Source of the DNA: Nocardia suismassiliense
GTDB taxonomy: Bacteria > Actinomycetota > Actinomycetes > Mycobacteriales > Mycobacteriaceae
Length of the DNA stretch: 64,000 nucleotides
Direction: 5' to 3'
Assembly: GCF_900269665.1 (NCBI RefSeq)
Contig: NZ_LT985361.1
Coordinates: forward strand, 2,077,459 to 2,141,458
Position numbers and translations under genes: made by a program
The notes under the pieces: model-generated
Database searches by the model: none
Told to the model about the DNA's origin: nothing
Seen by the model: the letters and a program-made list of their open reading frames with translations, nothing else
Shown here: in pieces, positions 17,020 to 25,280 of the stretch
How positions within the stretch are numbered: the stretch's first letter is position 1
Layout of the letters: every line of letters begins with the position of its first letter

Positions 17020-17466
17020 ATGGCTGTCGCCAACGACCTCGACCGCGCCACCGACTCGCAGTGGGATTGGGTCGCTGATCAGACTCGGAAGTATCTGGCT
17101 TCAAATGGCACCGAGGGACACGAATCGAACGGTGTCTACACCCTCGTGCTGGCCACGACCGGACGCCGGACCGGCGTTGCGCGCCGCACGTGCCTGATCT
17201 ACGGCACCGCAGGCGATGATTTCGTCGTCGTCGCCTCCAAAGGCGGGGCCGATGAGGATCCGGCATGGTTCAAGAACCTTCTGGCGGATCCGAGTGTCGG
17301 GGTGCAGGTCGGCGGCCGTCGATTCACGGCTCGCGCGCGGGTCGCATCCCCGGCTGAGCGGGAGTCCCTTTGGGTTCGAATGGCAGGCATCTTCCCGCTG
17401 TACGACGAATATGCGCAGAAGACGGACCGCGAGATCCCGATCGTCCTGCTCACTCCGCAGGACTGA
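17020..17466 (+). CDS. Deazaflavin (F420)-dependent nitroreductase family protein (Ddn-like)
   Basis: 148 residues with the split beta-barrel signature of Ddn/FDOR proteins: LVLATTGRRTGVARRT, LIYGTAGDDFVVVASKGGADEDPAW and NLLADPSVGVQVGGR. Such enzymes use F420H2 to reduce quinones and other acceptors at the membrane. The ATG at 17020 follows GAGAGGA by 9 bases; frames upstream are not protein-like. The 280 bases between it and the P450 gene hold no gene I can support. It could act on the cyclodipeptide product, but the gap makes co-transcription uncertain. Confidence 0.85.
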   Translation: MAVANDLDRATDSQWDWVADQTRKYLASNGTEGHESNGVYTLVLATTGRRTGVARRTCLIYGTAGDDFVVVASKGGADEDPAWFKNLLADPSVGVQVGGRRFTARARVASPAERESLWVRMAGIFPLYDEYAQKTDREIPIVLLTPQD

Positions 17467-17611
17467 CCCACCCGCATCAACACCACCGTCCGGGCAACCG
17501 TTGGATCACTGATCGCGTGCGGCTTCCGCGTTCTCGATCGGTGGATCAGTATGCACAGCATCGGATCTAGAACACGCGGAGCTGTTCTGCCGAAGCTCGT
17601 TAGCGGTGGAC

Positions 17612-18337
17612 CTAGGCGGCGGGGTCGCGCTTCGGACCGGCGTCCGGAACGGCGTCTCGACGTTCGCCGTGCCTACGCCAGCCGCGGTGTAATGCGACGG
17701 CACCGAGGATCGCGGTGACACACCACACCGCGATCGCGGTGTAAGCCAGGGGCGCCGACAGGTCGCCGATCGATGCGCCGAGTGCGGTGTAAACGAAGGC
17801 GCGCGGCGCCGAGCCGATGAAAGCGCCGACAGCCATCTGCCACACCGGAACGCCGAACGCGCCGAAGACATACGAGGCCAACGCGTCTGAAATCCCGGGC
17901 ACGAAGCGCTGTCCGACCACAGCCCAGAGGCCGCGTCGCTCGATCTGCGCATCGATCTGCTCGGCGCGGCGGACCCCGATCAGCCTGCGCGCACTCTCGC
18001 GGCCCGCACGCCGCCCGAGCAGGCTGGCGATGACTGCCGTGCCCACGGTCGCGCCGAGCGTGACGAAGGTGCCCACGAGTGGACCGAACAGCAGACCGCT
18101 GCCCGCGGCCAGGATCGTGCCGGGGACGAAGATGGCGCCGAGGGCGGCCGAAACCACCACATAGACCAGCGGCGCGACCGGGCCGGTCGACTCGATCAGA
18201 TCGCGCACGGCCTCGACGTCGATTACGCGGGCGACGGCGACGAGATAGAACATCACACACAGGAACGCGGCGAACAGCACGAGGCGGGCGATGTCCAGTC
18301 GCCGACTGATGCGGTAGGGGCTGCCGTTCTCGGTCAT
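17612..18337 (-). CDS. VTT/DedA-like (TVP38/TMEM64) membrane protein
   Basis: About 241 residues with 5-6 membrane segments and the VTT-domain signature: VPGTILAAGSGLLFGPL, a GRRAGRE turn, QRFVPGISDALASYVFGAFG and FIGSAPRAFVYTALG. The family is linked to lipid scrambling and membrane homeostasis; the substrate here is unknown. ATGs at 18337 and 18349 are both plausible starts, and neither has a clear ribosome site. C-terminal tail charged. Confidence 0.8.
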   Translation of the reverse strand: MTENGSPYRISRRLDIARLVLFAAFLCVMFYLVAVARVIDVEAVRDLIESTGPVAPLVYVVVSAALGAIFVPGTILAAGSGLLFGPLVGTFVTLGATVGTAVIASLLGRRAGRESARRLIGVRRAEQIDAQIERRGLWAVVGQRFVPGISDALASYVFGAFGVPVWQMAVGAFIGSAPRAFVYTALGASIGDLSAPLAYTAIAVWCVTAILGAVALHRGWRRHGERRDAVPDAGPKRDPAA

Positions 18338-18475
18338 GATGCGGGCCATCTTGCCGCATGCCGACCGGACCCTCGAATCGACGGCGGATGTCCGCGGCAT
18401 AGGGCAGCGATTCCGTTGCGGCGGTCCTGATGTCGTGCGCGCCGATATGTGGTCTATCGCTTAAAGCCCGAGGAT

Positions 18476-18670
18476 CTACGTGAGGGATTTGCCGCCAACG
18501 GATTTGAAGAGTCCGTAGAGGACCTCCAGTCCACCGAGGACCATCAAGACGATGCCCAGCTTGGTCAGCGTGACGACCGGCGTCTCGACATCACCGGTGA
18601 ACTGCCACAGCACGAAACCGATCACGAGGGTTATGCCGCCCATGAGCACGGCTTTGAATCCTGAATTCAT
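18476..18670 (-). CDS. Small membrane protein, DUF5708-like
   Basis: 64 residues, two transmembrane helices separated by a short loop containing TGDVETPVVTLTKLG, a pattern of DUF5708-type actinobacterial proteins. The ATG at 18670 is preceded by GAGGTGG. It is divergent from a TetR gene, with a perfect palindrome in the gap, so it is probably that regulator's target. Function unknown. Confidence 0.7.
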   Translation of the reverse strand: MNSGFKAVLMGGITLVIGFVLWQFTGDVETPVVTLTKLGIVLMVLGGLEVLYGLFKSVGGKSLT

Positions 18671-18690
18671 ATCCACCTCTTCAAGTAGTC

Positions 18691-18717
18691 CATACGACTG
18701 TACTGTACAGTCGTATG
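18691..18717. promoter_or_regulatory. 27-bp perfect palindrome, likely TetR operator
   Basis: CATACGACTGTAC (18691-18703) is mirrored exactly by 18705-18717 around a central T at 18704. It lies between the DUF5708-like gene and the divergent tetR, 20 bases from the former. Symmetry, length and place suit a TetR-dimer operator controlling both genes. Confidence 0.75.
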
Positions 18718-18781
18718 GGCCGATGAATCGTCAGGTCACGATCATCGCCACCGCGATAGTTCCCGAGCTGGAGGTCAATTT

Positions 18782-19414
18782 TTGACGGACAACGCGCACG
18801 CCCTGCGCCGCGCCGAGCTGCTGGAAGGCGTCCTCGATGTCGCGGCGACCCGCGGAATGGAGGCGGTGAGCGTGCGTGAGGTCGCCGCGCAAGTCGGAGT
18901 GTCCCCGGCGAAGGTGCAGTACTACTTCCGCACCAAGGATGAATTGCTGATCGCCGCATTCAGGCACGTCGAACAGCTCCTCTACGACCGCGCGGCGCAG
19001 GTGAGCAACGAGCACGGCGTGGCAGCGGCACTGCGGGCGGTCATGGTGGATTGGCTTCCGGTCGACGCGGCACGGGCGCGGTTGGTGAAGGTATGGATCG
19101 CGTTCCTCGCGCGTGCCGTCGTCACCGACGAACTCGCCGCGATCGAGTCGGCCTATCAGCGGCGCACCCAGGCGCAACTGATCGAAGCCATCGAATCCGG
19201 TATCGAATCCGGCGAATACGCGGCCGAGGTCGATCCCGCACTCGAGGCGCGACTGCTGTCCGCACTGGTCGAGGGGCTCTCGGTGCGCATGCTGACCGAC
19301 CCGGTCGGTCTGCCCGCCGATACCGCTATCGCGACCCTCGACGCGCACCTGGCCGTCCACCCCAGGCGGGCAGACCGCCGCGCCCCGTCGCACGCGCAAC
19401 ACCGCGCTGACTGA
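18782..19414 (+). CDS. TetR-family transcriptional regulator
   Basis: 210 residues. The N-terminal helix-turn-helix is seen in VREVAAQVGVSPAKVQYYFRTKDELLIAAF, which covers residues 36-65 with the usual YFRTKDEL end; the C-terminal two-thirds is a helical ligand-binding/dimer domain. The TTG start at 18782 has GGAGG 7 bases upstream. It probably represses the divergent small membrane gene and itself through the palindrome at 18691-18717. Ligand unknown. Confidence 0.88.
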   Translation: MTDNAHALRRAELLEGVLDVAATRGMEAVSVREVAAQVGVSPAKVQYYFRTKDELLIAAFRHVEQLLYDRAAQVSNEHGVAAALRAVMVDWLPVDAARARLVKVWIAFLARAVVTDELAAIESAYQRRTQAQLIEAIESGIESGEYAAEVDPALEARLLSALVEGLSVRMLTDPVGLPADTAIATLDAHLAVHPRRADRRAPSHAQHRAD

Positions 19415-19429
19415 GGTGGCTGTGGGCGC

Positions 19430-19963
19430 TCAGAGCCTGGGCTTCACCATGTGGACCGCACCGCTGATGTGGTTGGGCGGCAAAGGATCCGGTGTGGGCA
19501 GGAGTCGGTAGCCCGCGTTCTGATACATGCGGATGTTGCGTTCGCTGCGTGCGCCGGTGAACAGGATGAATTGCTCGACGTGCGGGGGAGCGAGGCTTTC
19601 GATCAGGCGCAGCAGGTGGGAACCGGCTCCTCGGCCGGTCAGGTCGGGAGCGACCATGAGCCGGCCGACGTGCCAGTCGCTGCCTTCGACCTGACCGCGC
19701 ACCGCGGCGACCAGACGCCCGCGTTCCCGCACGACCAGAGTCGTCGATGTGGTCGCCCATGCCAGTACCTCGTTGTGGGTCTCGTGCAGTGGGGGGAGGT
19801 CGAGCATGTCGTTGAGCACTGCTTCCGGGACCCAGCAGCATCGTTGCAAGACAACGAGTTCGGCGAGATCGTCTGCGGTGAAGAGGGACAGTGTGGAGTC
19901 GGGGAGCACGTCCGACAGGGCGTCGCGGGGTAGATCTATCTGCTGCGGCGACTGTGCGGCCAT
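19430..19963 (-). CDS. GNAT-family N-acetyltransferase
   Basis: 177 residues. The acetyl-CoA-binding motif A reads VAPDLTGRGAGSHLL (about residues 108-122), followed by the typical ARSERNIRMYQNAGYR helix-strand. An ATG at 19963 is preceded by AGGA. GNAT enzymes acetylate small molecules or protein N-termini; the substrate cannot be told from sequence. It is convergent with the TetR gene across 15 bases. Confidence 0.85.
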   Translation of the reverse strand: MAAQSPQQIDLPRDALSDVLPDSTLSLFTADDLAELVVLQRCCWVPEAVLNDMLDLPPLHETHNEVLAWATTSTTLVVRERGRLVAAVRGQVEGSDWHVGRLMVAPDLTGRGAGSHLLRLIESLAPPHVEQFILFTGARSERNIRMYQNAGYRLLPTPDPLPPNHISGAVHMVKPRL

Positions 19964-20009
19964 GGGCGGTTCCTAACCAGTGGTGCGGATGGACAATGCG
20001 GCGTGCCAG

Positions 20010-20543
20010 TCAGCGCATCGGCTTGTGGAAGATGAGGAAATCGCACGGGGTGGCGAGCAGCGGCACCAGGTGCGGATAGCTCTCCTCCAACTCACCCTTA
20101 CGCTCGAGGACGTACCCGAGCCGCAGATACCAGCCGCGCAGAAACTCTTTCACCGGATGCGCCCAACTGCGGGGCACCAGTAGCTCCAGCTGCGCCGTCC
20201 GCGCGCCCTGATCGACACAGTGGCGCTCAGCGAAATCTACCAGGACACTGCCGATTCCGGTGCCGCGCTGCTCGGGCGCGCACGCCAGCATGCCGAATTC
20301 GCCGATGCCATCGGCCAATTGCCGAATGCAGACGGAACCAACGATTCGGCCATCTTCATCGCGCGCCACGGCGACATGACCCTCGGTGATCAACCCGGCC
20401 AGCTCGGATGTCGTTGTGCGGCTGGCGCCGTCACGCCACAGACCCGCTTCGGCCACCTCGTACACCCGATTCACCAGGTCGGTGAGCTCCGCGAGCAGCG
20501 CGGTATCGCCCGCCGCCTCCGTCGGCACCATCTCGATGGACAC
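20010..20543 (-). CDS. GNAT-family N-acetyltransferase
   Basis: 177 residues. Motif A is CAPEQRGTGIGSVLVDFAE, with a C-terminal LRGWYLRLGY strand-helix. The GTG at 20543 (VSIEMVP) has AGAAGGAG 8 bases upstream and is preferred over a longer start at 20591. It has only local similarity to the GNAT gene downstream of it, so the two are not a recent duplication. Substrate unknown. Confidence 0.83.
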   Translation of the reverse strand: MSIEMVPTEAAGDTALLAELTDLVNRVYEVAEAGLWRDGASRTTTSELAGLITEGHVAVARDEDGRIVGSVCIRQLADGIGEFGMLACAPEQRGTGIGSVLVDFAERHCVDQGARTAQLELLVPRSWAHPVKEFLRGWYLRLGYVLERKGELEESYPHLVPLLATPCDFLIFHKPMR

Positions 20544-20626
20544 CCTCGAAACTCCTTCTCGCATCGTGACGTTTCCCGCGCCCACGATCACACGGCGACG
20601 GCGGCAGCCGTGGCTTGTAGTCGGCC

Positions 20627-21436
20627 TTATGGCAGGCCCATGGTTCTGGTCAGCAGCGTGTCCATGGTTCGGACCGGCAGCAGTCGCTTCAGCGCGACAG
20701 TGATGTGTGCGTCGGCACCGACGAGGTAGCGCGGGCGGGGACGGCGTGCGGTGAGCGCTCGCTCGACGACGGCGGCGACCCGCTCCGGCGCTCCGGCACC
20801 AGCCTCTATCTTTTTGTTGAACCGAGTGGCGGCATCCATGGCCCGGCCGTACCGGCGCTCCGCCGTCTCGCCCATGATCGTGCGGTCTATCTGCACTGCT
20901 GCTTCGGTTTTGGCCCGATTCCGCGATGTGAAGCTACCGGGATTGACCACGACGACTGGCACACGCCAGGGCGCTAGTTCCTGGCGCAGCGAGTCCGCGA
21001 TCGCCTCAACGGCGAACTTCGAGGCGCTGTAGGCGCCGAGGAGCGGGGTAGCGACGAGACCTGCGGTCGAACTGATCATGACGAGGCGTCCCCGTCCAGC
21101 CCTGATCGCAGGCAAGAACGCCTGGGTCGCGGCTACGACCCCGACAACGTTGATCTCCAGTTGCTCGCGCAAGCGGTCGAGAGGTATGTGCTCCATGGGT
21201 CCGGCGAAGGTGACTCCCGCGTTGTTGATCAAGCCGCTCAGCGGCCCGACATCCCTCGCTGCCGCAGCCAGCTGCGCAGCGTCGGTGACGTCCAGTGCTA
21301 CCGGCCGGATGCACGGGTGGGCTGGCGCGTCGGCAATCCGCCGCACTCCGGCCACAACCTCATGCCCACTCTCAGCGAGTCTGACGGCAACCGCTCGACC
21401 GATGCCGCTGGAGGCGCCCGTTACGAGGAATGTCAT
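20627..21436 (-). CDS. Short-chain dehydrogenase/reductase
   Basis: 269 residues, classical SDR. The NAD(P)-binding turn is TGASSGIGRAVA at the N-terminus, NNAG follows, and the catalytic Ser and YSASKF (Tyr-x3-Lys) are present. The ATG at 21436 has AGAGG upstream. The cofactor loop (GVRRI) hints at NADP. Substrate unknown. The 155 bases upstream, to the tetR stop, hold no gene. Confidence 0.9.
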   Translation of the reverse strand: MTFLVTGASSGIGRAVAVRLAESGHEVVAGVRRIADAPAHPCIRPVALDVTDAAQLAAAARDVGPLSGLINNAGVTFAGPMEHIPLDRLREQLEINVVGVVAATQAFLPAIRAGRGRLVMISSTAGLVATPLLGAYSASKFAVEAIADSLRQELAPWRVPVVVVNPGSFTSRNRAKTEAAVQIDRTIMGETAERRYGRAMDAATRFNKKIEAGAGAPERVAAVVERALTARRPRPRYLVGADAHITVALKRLLPVRTMDTLLTRTMGLP

Positions 21437-21591
21437 TCTGACCTCTAGTTCGATATGCGTGTTGAAAGTGACGCGCAGGGCCCGAGTCGGTCTTTACTAC
21501 TGGTCGAACCTAAAACGCGGCGACGACCGGCGAAACCGCCAGTTGGCCGAATAACTCCGCCGACTGGATGGCCGGGCCAGCCGATAGGTCC

Positions 21592-22218
21592 CTAGCTGAA
21601 GTCAGATCCTCGACGCCCGTTCACAAATGAGTCCAGCCGAGCGAAAACTATGTGTTCGGCTTGACCGGCAGTGATGTTGCCGGTCAGGGTCAGTCCGGCA
21701 AGGCCTGTGGACAGGGCGAGGAGTTCGCGTGCGGCCGCTGCAACGTCGAGACTGGTTGCGACCGTGCGGCTCAGAAGAAGTGCGATCAGGTCGATCAGCC
21801 CGCCGTAGCCCTGGGTCACCTGGACGGCGAGACTCGGGCGCGGCAGCGCGTGTGTCTCGAACGCCTGCATGATTCGGAACAGTCGGCGGTCGGCGGCTGT
21901 TCGCGGAATAGTCTCGGCGAGGATCGCGCGCAGCACCGCGATGGGGTCGTCGGTGCCCGCTGCCGCGACTCGCTGTTGAACTCGGTTGCCGCCGGCCTCG
22001 GTGATGCTGGTGAACGCTGCCGCGAGCAGATCGTCCTTGGTCGGGAAGTAGTGCTGGACTCGGCCGATGGAGACGCCGGCCTGCTGGGCGACGTTCCGGA
22101 TGCTCACCCCTTCGACCCCTTCGGTATCCACGATCGTGAACACCGCCTCCAGGATCGACTGCCGTCGCTCGTCGTGCGCGGTACCCAGACCCCGCACTGC
22201 CGCGCCCTTGCCGCCCAC
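21592..22218 (-). CDS. TetR-family transcriptional regulator
   Basis: About 208 residues. The HTH region has SIRNVAQQAGVSIGRVQHYF and FPTKDDLLAAAF; the C-terminal domain is a helical ligand pocket. Three in-frame starts are clustered (TTG 22224, GTG 22221, GTG 22218); AAAGGAG placed 6 bases before GTG 22218 favours the last. It is divergent from a small membrane gene, with operator-like palindromes between, the same arrangement as the TetR/DUF5708 pair near 18.7 kb. Confidence 0.87.
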   Translation of the reverse strand: MGGKGAAVRGLGTAHDERRQSILEAVFTIVDTEGVEGVSIRNVAQQAGVSIGRVQHYFPTKDDLLAAAFTSITEAGGNRVQQRVAAAGTDDPIAVLRAILAETIPRTAADRRLFRIMQAFETHALPRPSLAVQVTQGYGGLIDLIALLLSRTVATSLDVAAAARELLALSTGLAGLTLTGNITAGQAEHIVFARLDSFVNGRRGSDFS

Positions 22219-22249
22219 CACCAACTCCTTTCCGTATCGATCGTATTGG

Positions 22250-22308
22250 TTTGACTCTAGTCAAAGCCGCAGCTAGCCTTGCGACATCAAAGCAATACGC
22301 TCGTATTG
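22250..22308 (+). promoter_or_regulatory. Promoter/operator region of the small membrane gene and tetR
   Basis: A perfect inverted repeat CAATACG-CT-CGTATTG lies at 22293-22308, 11 bases before the ATG at 22320. A second symmetric site, TTTGACT-CT-AGTCAAA, spans 22250-22265 and contains a -35-like TTGACT (22251-22256), with TAGCCT 17 bases on as a possible -10. An extra CGTATTG half-site occurs at 22242-22248. The layout suits TetR repression. Confidence 0.65.
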
Positions 22309-22319
22309 ATAAGGGAGAA

Positions 22320-22514
22320 ATGATGCTCGAAACACTGGGGTTGCTCCTGCTCATTCAGGGCATCGGCGGGCTGATCAACAACCTCGCGGGGGGTTCGAAG
22401 AGTTGGTTCGTACTGAACTATCTCGACCTGCCGGACTGGGCTCGGCTGGCCGGCTACCTGATCCTGATCGCCGTCAGCGCTGTGATTCTGCTGTGGCGCA
22501 AAGCTTTCCGCTGA
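22320..22514 (+). CDS. Small membrane protein, function unknown
   Basis: 64 residues with two hydrophobic helices (LGLLLLIQGIGGLINNLAG and LAGYLILIAVSAVILLWR) joined by an SWFVLNYLDLPDW loop. GGGAG stands just before paired ATGs at 22320 and 22323. It is the likely target of the divergent TetR. The following 210 bases to 22727 contain no gene. Confidence 0.7.
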   Translation: MMLETLGLLLLIQGIGGLINNLAGGSKSWFVLNYLDLPDWARLAGYLILIAVSAVILLWRKAFR

Positions 22515-22727
22515 GCGTGTCAGGCACCTGGCTATCCAAGCCCGGTCGCCGACGCTGAGATGGTCTCTGGCCGTTGATCTTCCGCAGACCCGCGCTGGTC
22601 ACTTCAAACCGCGCGGGTCGCGGCGATTCAGTGCGTTGTGGGCCGGCAGGCCCGTCCCTGCCGGAGCATTACCGACCGTGGCCTCCGAGCAGGCATCGGT
22701 GTCAGAGGTGGATGTGATGATCGGACG

Positions 22728-24419
22728 ATGCACGTTAGCCCCATCGAAGAGTCCTGGCGTCGGATCGACTCCTGGCTCGCCGCGCATGCGCCGCGCACCT
22801 TCTCATCTTTGCGCCCACCCGCCTCGCAGGCGGCCATCAGCGCCGCAGCTACCGAGTTGGGGGTGGAGTTCCCCGCGGATCTGATCGCGTATCTGCGGCA
22901 CCACGACGGAGTCTCGCCCGGGGAGAGGGGTTATGTCTCCCCGGAGGAGGGCGGGTTCAGCTTTCCCGGCTTCGAGCCCTACACCCTCGCCCAGATCCTC
23001 TCCTCGGGTCGGAGCCAACAGGAGTCGTGGGTCAGGTACGAAGGGGACCCGCTGATGGAGGGCTTCTGGCACCACGATTTCGTACCCTTCGCCCGCAATA
23101 TCAGTGCCGACGGGCTGGTCGTGGACTGCCGTCGAGGCGAGTCGTTCGGCGCGGTAGGCCGGCAGCGGGAGGCTGAGGGCGTGAGCTTCGGGGAATGGAG
23201 AAGCCTGGCGGCCTTCCTGGAACAGATCGCCGACTCCTTGGAGGGCGGAACCGTCATGACGGTGGGGCTGTCCTATGTGCCTGTCGTCGACGACGGGATG
23301 CTGCTGTGGGAGTACGCTCCCGAACGGCCGGCCGAGCCTCGGTCCCTGTTCGACCTCGGGCTCGTCGACCCGGTCATCGCCGCGCCGGGCCGGACGACTT
23401 CCCACGCCACGCTGAACCAGAACTGGCCCAGCGGTTACGACAATTTCTGCCTGACCTTCGCGCAGGACTTGGACGAGACCGAACTGCTGCGCCGGTTCGG
23501 CGCGCTACCCGAGACCCGGCGCCCACGGTGGCGGGAGGAGGCAGCAATTTTAGAACAGCGGCAGGACGCTCGCGTGCTGCTGCCGGTGGTCCGCGTGGGA
23601 ACCCACGGCGGTTGGGCGTTCGGCATCGAGGAAGGTCTTCATCTTTTCGAGGGCATACGCGACGAGGTGCTGCGCCGTGTGTCCGGTGGCACCCGCGTGG
23701 TGTCCCTGAGCTATTGGGACGACGGCACGATCTCGGTGTCCCTTTTCGACAACGGCGAACTGGTGACGAGGTACGACACCCGATCGGCTGTCCCGCACGG
23801 CGCGGGCGACCCGTTCGAGGTCTTCCCCGGTCTGCCGACGCCCGTTCCGGAACCCACACCCGAGCAGCGGCGGGAACGGCTGCTGGCGGTGTGTGACGCG
23901 GTCGTTCGCCGCTGTGGCATCCCACTGCCACCGCCCGGCCTGGCCGGGGAACTCGACAGCGCGCGCATCCTTCCCCTGCTCCCGGACAACAACTTCGGGT
24001 ACCCGGAGGACAACTTCAAGACACCCGTGCCTGACCGGTTTGCCTCCCTCGTCGACGCCGCGACGCCCGAGCGCCTGCGCCGCGTACTCGCCGCACAGAT
24101 GTCGTCACTCGCCGCCGAGACCGGACTCGATACCTATGCCGAGGTCACTGCCGCACTGTCCTTGCTGAGCGAGGAGGATCACCCCGGCGTTGCCGAGGAT
24201 TCCGCCCTCGACCTGCGGCTGCGCCGCGTGCATGCCGAGGCTCAAGTGATCTTCGCCGAGTGGAAGGACCGGTCTGTCTGGCAGGACCGCGCCATGGCCG
24301 CCCGCGCCCTGGCCGACGCGCTCAACCTGTCGGCCCGGGAATCTCTGGGCTTGGTCGCGGGGCTGCGTCAGGACCCCCATTGGCGGCAGGATTTTCGCAA
24401 GCAGTTGACCGACGACTGA
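22728..24419 (+). CDS. SMI1/KNR4-domain protein fused to a DUF6461-like region
   Basis: 563 residues from ATG 22728. The N-terminal 150 residues carry the SMI1/KNR4 fold signature (ELGVEFPADLIAYLRHHDGV, SWVRYEGDP, FVPFARN...DGLVVDC), which in bacteria is a common immunity or antitoxin domain. The middle part (about 230-390) has the FAQDLDETELLRRFG and DGTISVSLFDNGE patterns of DUF6461-type proteins. The C-terminal part is helical. The gene stands alone, with no adjacent intact toxin but a decayed accessory gene downstream. An orphan immunity or regulatory role is likely but unproved. Confidence 0.75.
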   Translation: MHVSPIEESWRRIDSWLAAHAPRTFSSLRPPASQAAISAAATELGVEFPADLIAYLRHHDGVSPGERGYVSPEEGGFSFPGFEPYTLAQILSSGRSQQESWVRYEGDPLMEGFWHHDFVPFARNISADGLVVDCRRGESFGAVGRQREAEGVSFGEWRSLAAFLEQIADSLEGGTVMTVGLSYVPVVDDGMLLWEYAPERPAEPRSLFDLGLVDPVIAAPGRTTSHATLNQNWPSGYDNFCLTFAQDLDETELLRRFGALPETRRPRWREEAAILEQRQDARVLLPVVRVGTHGGWAFGIEEGLHLFEGIRDEVLRRVSGGTRVVSLSYWDDGTISVSLFDNGELVTRYDTRSAVPHGAGDPFEVFPGLPTPVPEPTPEQRRERLLAVCDAVVRRCGIPLPPPGLAGELDSARILPLLPDNNFGYPEDNFKTPVPDRFASLVDAATPERLRRVLAAQMSSLAAETGLDTYAEVTAALSLLSEEDHPGVAEDSALDLRLRRVHAEAQVIFAEWKDRSVWQDRAMAARALADALNLSARESLGLVAGLRQDPHWRQDFRKQLTDD

Positions 24420-24449
24420 TTCCTGCTTTCGTGAGCTCGTCGACGGACG

Positions 24450-24625
24450 CCGCTACTTCCAGGCGAATGCTGGGCTGGCACCCTAGCGCGCAAAGGATGT
24501 GCTTGTCAGCGAATCGGCGGTCATCGTTTACCGGCGACACACCGTTGGTGGGGGCGACGTCAGCTACTCGGACAATCTGGGCGCGGCGAACTGAACGGTG
24601 GATCAGTTCCGGTGGGGGAGTTTGG
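24450..24625 (+). pseudogene. Frameshifted relative of the gene at 14315-14842
   Basis: DNA matches the middle of the 14.3 kb gene: GCTACTT-CAGGCGAA, then GATGTGCTTGTCAGCG, then CGAACTG-ACG--GGATCAGTTCCG. Translated in changing frames it gives LLPGECWAG, then DVLVSESAVIVYRR, then VDQFRW, matching LLSGEDWAY, DVLVSVSVGIVHRR and PDQFRR. At least one frameshift and a stop break it, and it has no start, so it is a decayed copy. The rest of 24420-24811 shows no gene. Confidence 0.75.
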
Positions 24626-24811
24626 CAGAACCGGCGCGGATGGTCTGTATATCCATGTGGAAGCGCCTGTGGGTATCGCAGGGGAGTGCTGCTTCCGGCA
24701 GGCGGACGGCGCGTTTGCGCTGATAAACGCGGGTAACCGGCGGTGGTGACCGGGTGTTCGAGAACCCTCGGACACCCGACCTGCGGTTGCGTCACGCGTG
24801 ACGCAAAGCTG

Positions 24812-24893
24812 TGCGCGAGAGGGGACTTGAACCCCTACGTCCGTGGACACCAGAACCTAAATCTGGCGCGTCTGCCAATTTCGCCACTCGCGC
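24812..24893 (-). tRNA. tRNA-Leu (anticodon TAG)
   Basis: On the minus strand the acceptor GCGCGAG (24893-24887) pairs with CTCGCGC, and the anticodon stem CCAGA/TCTGG encloses TTTAGGT with anticodon TAG. There is a long variable arm, as expected for a class II leucine tRNA, and GGTTCAAGTCC forms the T loop. 82 nt, no encoded CCA. Confidence 0.95.
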
Positions 24894-25008
24894 GTGATGG
24901 TACGACCGTGCAAACTCTACCGGGCTTGACCGACTTCGCGAAGCTCCGGGCGGGCGTGGCGTACTGGTCGGTAACCCTACCAGGGATTATAACGATTAGA
25001 TAACTGTC

Positions 25009-25089
25009 AACATGAGGAGAGCTCATGTTTCGTACGGGTTAGTAACCCGGTAGACCAGCGTGTTCAAACATGAGGAAGGGTCATGTTTG
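25009..25089 (+). promoter_or_regulatory. Two spaced inverted repeats upstream of fas, likely operator
   Basis: AACATGA-(7)-TCATGTT at 25009-25029 and CAAACATGA-(7)-TCATGTTTG at 25065-25089 share arms and spacer length (GGAGAGC and GGAAGGG), with centres 58 bases apart. A third, weaker symmetry, TGAGGA-TT-TCCTCA, is at 25154-25167. In M. tuberculosis the TetR protein FasR binds inverted repeats before fas-acpS; these are good candidates for an equivalent. The 24894-25280 gap also has a TATAAC box at about 24988. Confidence 0.65.
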
Positions 25090-25280
25090 ACTTCATTCTG
25101 GTACGGATGTGCACGAATACTCGGCGGTATGCCCCGTAGCCGCCGAGCAAACGTGAGGATTTCCTCATGATTTTGGCTATCCTCGCCCGTATCAGGCCCC
25201 AACGCTGAGGAACACCTGCGCACCGGAGGGAGCGGCGTGTCTCGCAGGGCGCGTCGCCAGGAAAAGGAAGTCGAATCGTC

